Assembly: GCA_945876095.1 (NCBI GenBank)
Contig: CAMCMP010000013.1
Span: forward strand, 1-64,000
Origin: Chitinophaga pinensis
Lineage (GTDB): Bacteria; Bacteroidota; Bacteroidia; Chitinophagales; Chitinophagaceae
Length of the DNA stretch: 64,000 bases
Reading direction: 5' to 3'
Shown here: positions 62,038 through 64,000 of the stretch, piece by piece
Position numbering within the stretch: position 1 is the first letter of the stretch
How the letters are laid out: every line of letters starts with the position of its first letter
Translations under genes and position numbers: made by a program
Notes under the pieces: model-generated
Told to the model about the DNA's origin: nothing
Databases searched by the model: none
The model's input: only the letters and a program-made list of their open reading frames with translations

Positions 62038-62277
62038 ATGCACGGCTTTACTGAGGAAGATTTAATTCTATACCTCTACAAAGAAATTTCTACTGAACAA
62101 TCAATGCTTATAGAAGACGCTTTAGCGAATGATTGGGCATTAAAAGAAAAATTTGAAGTGATGTCAGCTGCCTTCAATGACTTGAAAAAATTGTCCTTAT
62201 CGCCAAGAAAATCAGCAGTTGAAAAGATTTTACAATACGCTAGCTCCTCTACCCAAAAACTTCCTAGTTCAGTATAG
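62038..62277 (+). CDS. small conserved-looking protein of unknown function
   Basis: The 79-residue protein is acidic at the front (FTEEDLILYLYKEIS) and helical throughout, with no signal peptide, span or cysteine. Its opening recalls the short anti-sigma-factor-like helical domains, but without zinc ligands. It lies between the FtsB-type gene and nth in the same direction, with gaps of 88 and 56 bp. Codon use resembles its neighbours. I do not recognise a family. Confidence 0.6.
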   Translation: MHGFTEEDLILYLYKEISTEQSMLIEDALANDWALKEKFEVMSAAFNDLKKLSLSPRKSAVEKILQYASSSTQKLPSSV

Positions 62278-62333
62278 CAACAATTCCATCAATTCCACTA
62301 TTTTCGTTGGGAACAAAAGTAGTATGCTTAATC

Positions 62334-62990
62334 ATGACCAAGCAACAACGTTACCAATTTTTTATCGATTACTTTTTACTGAATGCACCCAGTGCAGAAA
62401 CTGAATTGTTATTCAACAACCCTTTTGAATTACTTGTAGCGGTGATACTTTCGGCTCAGTGTACTGATAAGCGGGTAAACCTTACTACACCTGCTATTTT
62501 TAAAAAATTTCCTACTCCTGAAAGTCTAAGTAAAGGCTCCTTCAAAGAAGTTTTTGCATTGATTAAAAGCATTTCCTATCCCAATAATAAAGCCAAGCAT
62601 TTGATAGGAATGGCAGAAATGCTAGTCAATAAATTTTCTGGGCAGGTACCCATGACCGTTGATGAGCTAGTTGAACTACCTGGGGTAGGAAGAAAAACTG
62701 CGAATGTAATTACTTCCGTTATCGACCAACAACCCAATATGGCTGTTGACACCCACGTGTTTAGAGTGAGTGCCCGTTTAGGCTTGACCACCAATGCAAA
62801 GACGCCGCTTGCTGCAGAAAAACAGTTAATCAGCCACATTCCCAAAGAATATATTCATAGAGCCCACCATTGGTTGATCCTTCATGGAAGGTATGTATGT
62901 ACAGCTAGGAGCCCTAAATGTGAAGATTGTGGTATTCAGTCAGTCTGTAAATACTTTGCAAAACAAGCAAAAATGAATAACCGCTTATAA
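62334..62990 (+). CDS. nth: endonuclease III
   Basis: From the ATG at 62334 the protein has 218 residues; a TTG at 62307 is in frame but unlikely. It has SAQCTDKRVN, the helix-hairpin-helix ELPGVGRKTANVI with the catalytic Lys, VDTHVFRVSARLGL with the catalytic Asp, and the iron-sulfur pattern C-x6-C-x2-C-x5-C at the C-terminus. It removes oxidised pyrimidines in base-excision repair. It converges with korA, and the two genes overlap by about 6 bp at their ends. Confidence 0.96.
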   Translation: MTKQQRYQFFIDYFLLNAPSAETELLFNNPFELLVAVILSAQCTDKRVNLTTPAIFKKFPTPESLSKGSFKEVFALIKSISYPNNKAKHLIGMAEMLVNKFSGQVPMTVDELVELPGVGRKTANVITSVIDQQPNMAVDTHVFRVSARLGLTTNAKTPLAAEKQLISHIPKEYIHRAHHWLILHGRYVCTARSPKCEDCGIQSVCKYFAKQAKMNNRL

Positions 62991-64000
62991 CATTTTTTTA
63001 ATTTCTTCGATCAGCTCGCCTTTGGTAATTGCAACCCCCATAATTTTATTATAGGGTTTAGCATCTACGAAATATACATCTCTAATAATTTTAACCAACT
63101 GACCATTATTAATTTCAGGAATTAATACATGATCAAAGTTTTTCAGCATCTCACCTAAGTTTTTAGGGAAAGGACGAATGTAGCGGAGATGTGCATGCGA
63201 AACAGCATGACCTTCTTGTTGCAATTCTTTACAAGCACTTTTAATAGCGCCATAAGTACTACCCCAGCCTAGAACTAATACCTTGCCTTTATCAGCACCG
63301 CTATCGAGCTTTTGCGCTGGTATATAATCAGCAATGAGATCTACTTTTTTCTGCCTTGTTTTCACCATGTGCTGGTGATTATCCGAATCATAACTAATAT
63401 TTCCTGTCAAATCTTGTTTTTCTAGACCACCTACTCTGTGTTCAAGACCTGGAGTTCCAGGGATCGCCCAAGGACGAACTAATTTTTCATCTCTATGATA
63501 AGGTTGGAATTTTCCATTCGCATCAAAATAGTTTTCATTTTTTTCGGAGGCGAAAGAAACTTTAATTTCCTGTAATTCAGCAGCGGTAGGAAATTTCCAT
63601 GGTTCAGCGCCATTGGCAATATAACCATCACTTAAAAATATTACAGGAGTCATGTGTTGAACACTAATTCTCACTGCTTCATAAACTGCAGCAAAACAAT
63701 CGCTAGGAGTAGAGGCAGAAATTACTGGCATCGGACACTCGCCATTACGACCATAATAAGCCTGCAATAAATCACTTTGCTCTGTCTTGGTAGGCAAACC
63801 TGTACTAGGTCCGCCTCTTTGAACGTTAATAATAAGCAATGGTATCTCTAACATCACGGCAAGCCCCATTGCCTCCGCCTTTAATGCCATCCCCGGTCCG
63901 CTAGTAGTGGTAACACCTAGACTTCCGCCATAACTAGCACCAATAGACGAAGTAATAGCAGCTATTTCATCTTCGGCTTGAAAAGTCTTGATTCCAAAAT
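62985..64000 (-). CDS. korA: 2-oxoglutarate:ferredoxin oxidoreductase alpha subunit, 5' end outside the window
   Basis: The frame is open to the right edge: upstream of the internal ATG at 63890 it reads TFQAEDEIAAITSSIGASYG and TTTSGPGMALKAEAMGL, the core of the pyruvate/2-oxoacid:ferredoxin oxidoreductase alpha chain. Further on, NVQRGGPSTGLPTKTEQSDLL and the C-terminal domain with LGWGSTYGAIKSACKEL fit KorA. The enzyme oxidises 2-oxoglutarate to succinyl-CoA with ferredoxin. About 338 codons are visible; full KorA in Bacteroidota, with a fused gamma domain, is about 600. The beta subunit gene should lie downstream on this strand, but nth is there in opposite orientation, so the order differs or korB lies elsewhere. 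Confidence 0.9.
   Translation of the reverse strand, partial: FGIKTFQAEDEIAAITSSIGASYGGSLGVTTTSGPGMALKAEAMGLAVMLEIPLLIINVQRGGPSTGLPTKTEQSDLLQAYYGRNGECPMPVISASTPSDCFAAVYEAVRISVQHMTPVIFLSDGYIANGAEPWKFPTAAELQEIKVSFASEKNENYFDANGKFQPYHRDEKLVRPWAIPGTPGLEHRVGGLEKQDLTGNISYDSDNHQHMVKTRQKKVDLIADYIPAQKLDSGADKGKVLVLGWGSTYGAIKSACKELQQEGHAVSHAHLRYIRPFPKNLGEMLKNFDHVLIPEINNGQLVKIIRDVYFVDAKPYNKIMGVAITKGELIEEIKKML

Overview
The window looks like a chromosomal segment of a Bacteroidota bacterium, probably Chitinophagales (Chitinophagaceae-like). The evidence is a GldA-type ATPase, a RicT/PSP1 protein, a 2-oxoglutarate:ferredoxin oxidoreductase subunit, SLBB-type polysaccharide export, weak Shine-Dalgarno sites and several exact Bacteroidota -7 boxes (TAnnTTTG). 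The DNA is AT-rich. The genus is inferred, not proven. I saw no tRNA, rRNA, CRISPR array, transposase or phage gene.

Region 1 (about 268-37350, all minus strand) is one large surface-polysaccharide locus. It is read from right to left: a winged-helix regulator with a 14-bp-arm dyad over its promoter, the SLBB outer-membrane exporter, a Wzz-like chain-length protein without kinase domain, Gmd and Fcl (GDP-fucose), a GmhB-like phosphatase, a UDP-HexNAc 6-dehydrogenase, and then a tightly packed run of sugar-modifying genes. That run holds GmhA, two epimerase/dehydratases, a split transketolase, a HAD phosphatase, an APH-fold kinase, several methyltransferases, a zinc alcohol dehydrogenase, three TylCIII/NovU-type C-methyltransferase relatives, short-chain dehydrogenases, a WbuC cupin, an HldE-like enzyme with its two domains in reversed order, and an NTP-sugar transferase. 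A flippase, glycosyltransferases, a nucleotide-sugar dehydrogenase and a Gfo/Idh/MocA oxidoreductase follow, and the locus continues off the left edge. The gene set suggests an activated higher-carbon (heptose-type), possibly C-methylated sugar whose ketose precursor may come from the cluster's own transketolase. This is the best candidate for an undescribed pathway here. A decayed fragment of a second UDP-sugar dehydrogenase lies between fcl and gmhB.

Region 2 (36.1-40.7 kb) is an accessory island rich in repeats. Near-identical direct repeats of about 180 bp (R1) bracket the regulator and an AbiEi/AbiEii type IV toxin-antitoxin pair. Arrays of 7-bp words in inverted pairs, long hairpins, and a candidate structured RNA with a strong minus-strand terminator (40082-40345) lie in the same stretch.

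Region 3 (40.7-52.3 kb) has a ModF/PhrA-like double-ATPase protein whose first ATPase half has lost Walker A, a divergent SNF2 helicase, a secreted CAP-domain protein, rsmA, pdxA, an ABC ATPase/permease/LolA-like operon and a small winged-helix regulator. A composite repeat family (R2) built around the palindrome CCGCCGCGGCGG sits in the gaps. Two copies of about 380 bp are inverted relative to each other and enclose about 4.3 kb.

Region 4 (53.2-64 kb) is conserved housekeeping: radA, a ComF-type phosphoribosyltransferase, a glutathione peroxidase lipoprotein, holB, ricT, gldA, eno, an FtsB/DivIC-type protein, a small unknown gene, nth, and korA running off the right edge. Several clear intrinsic terminators separate these units.
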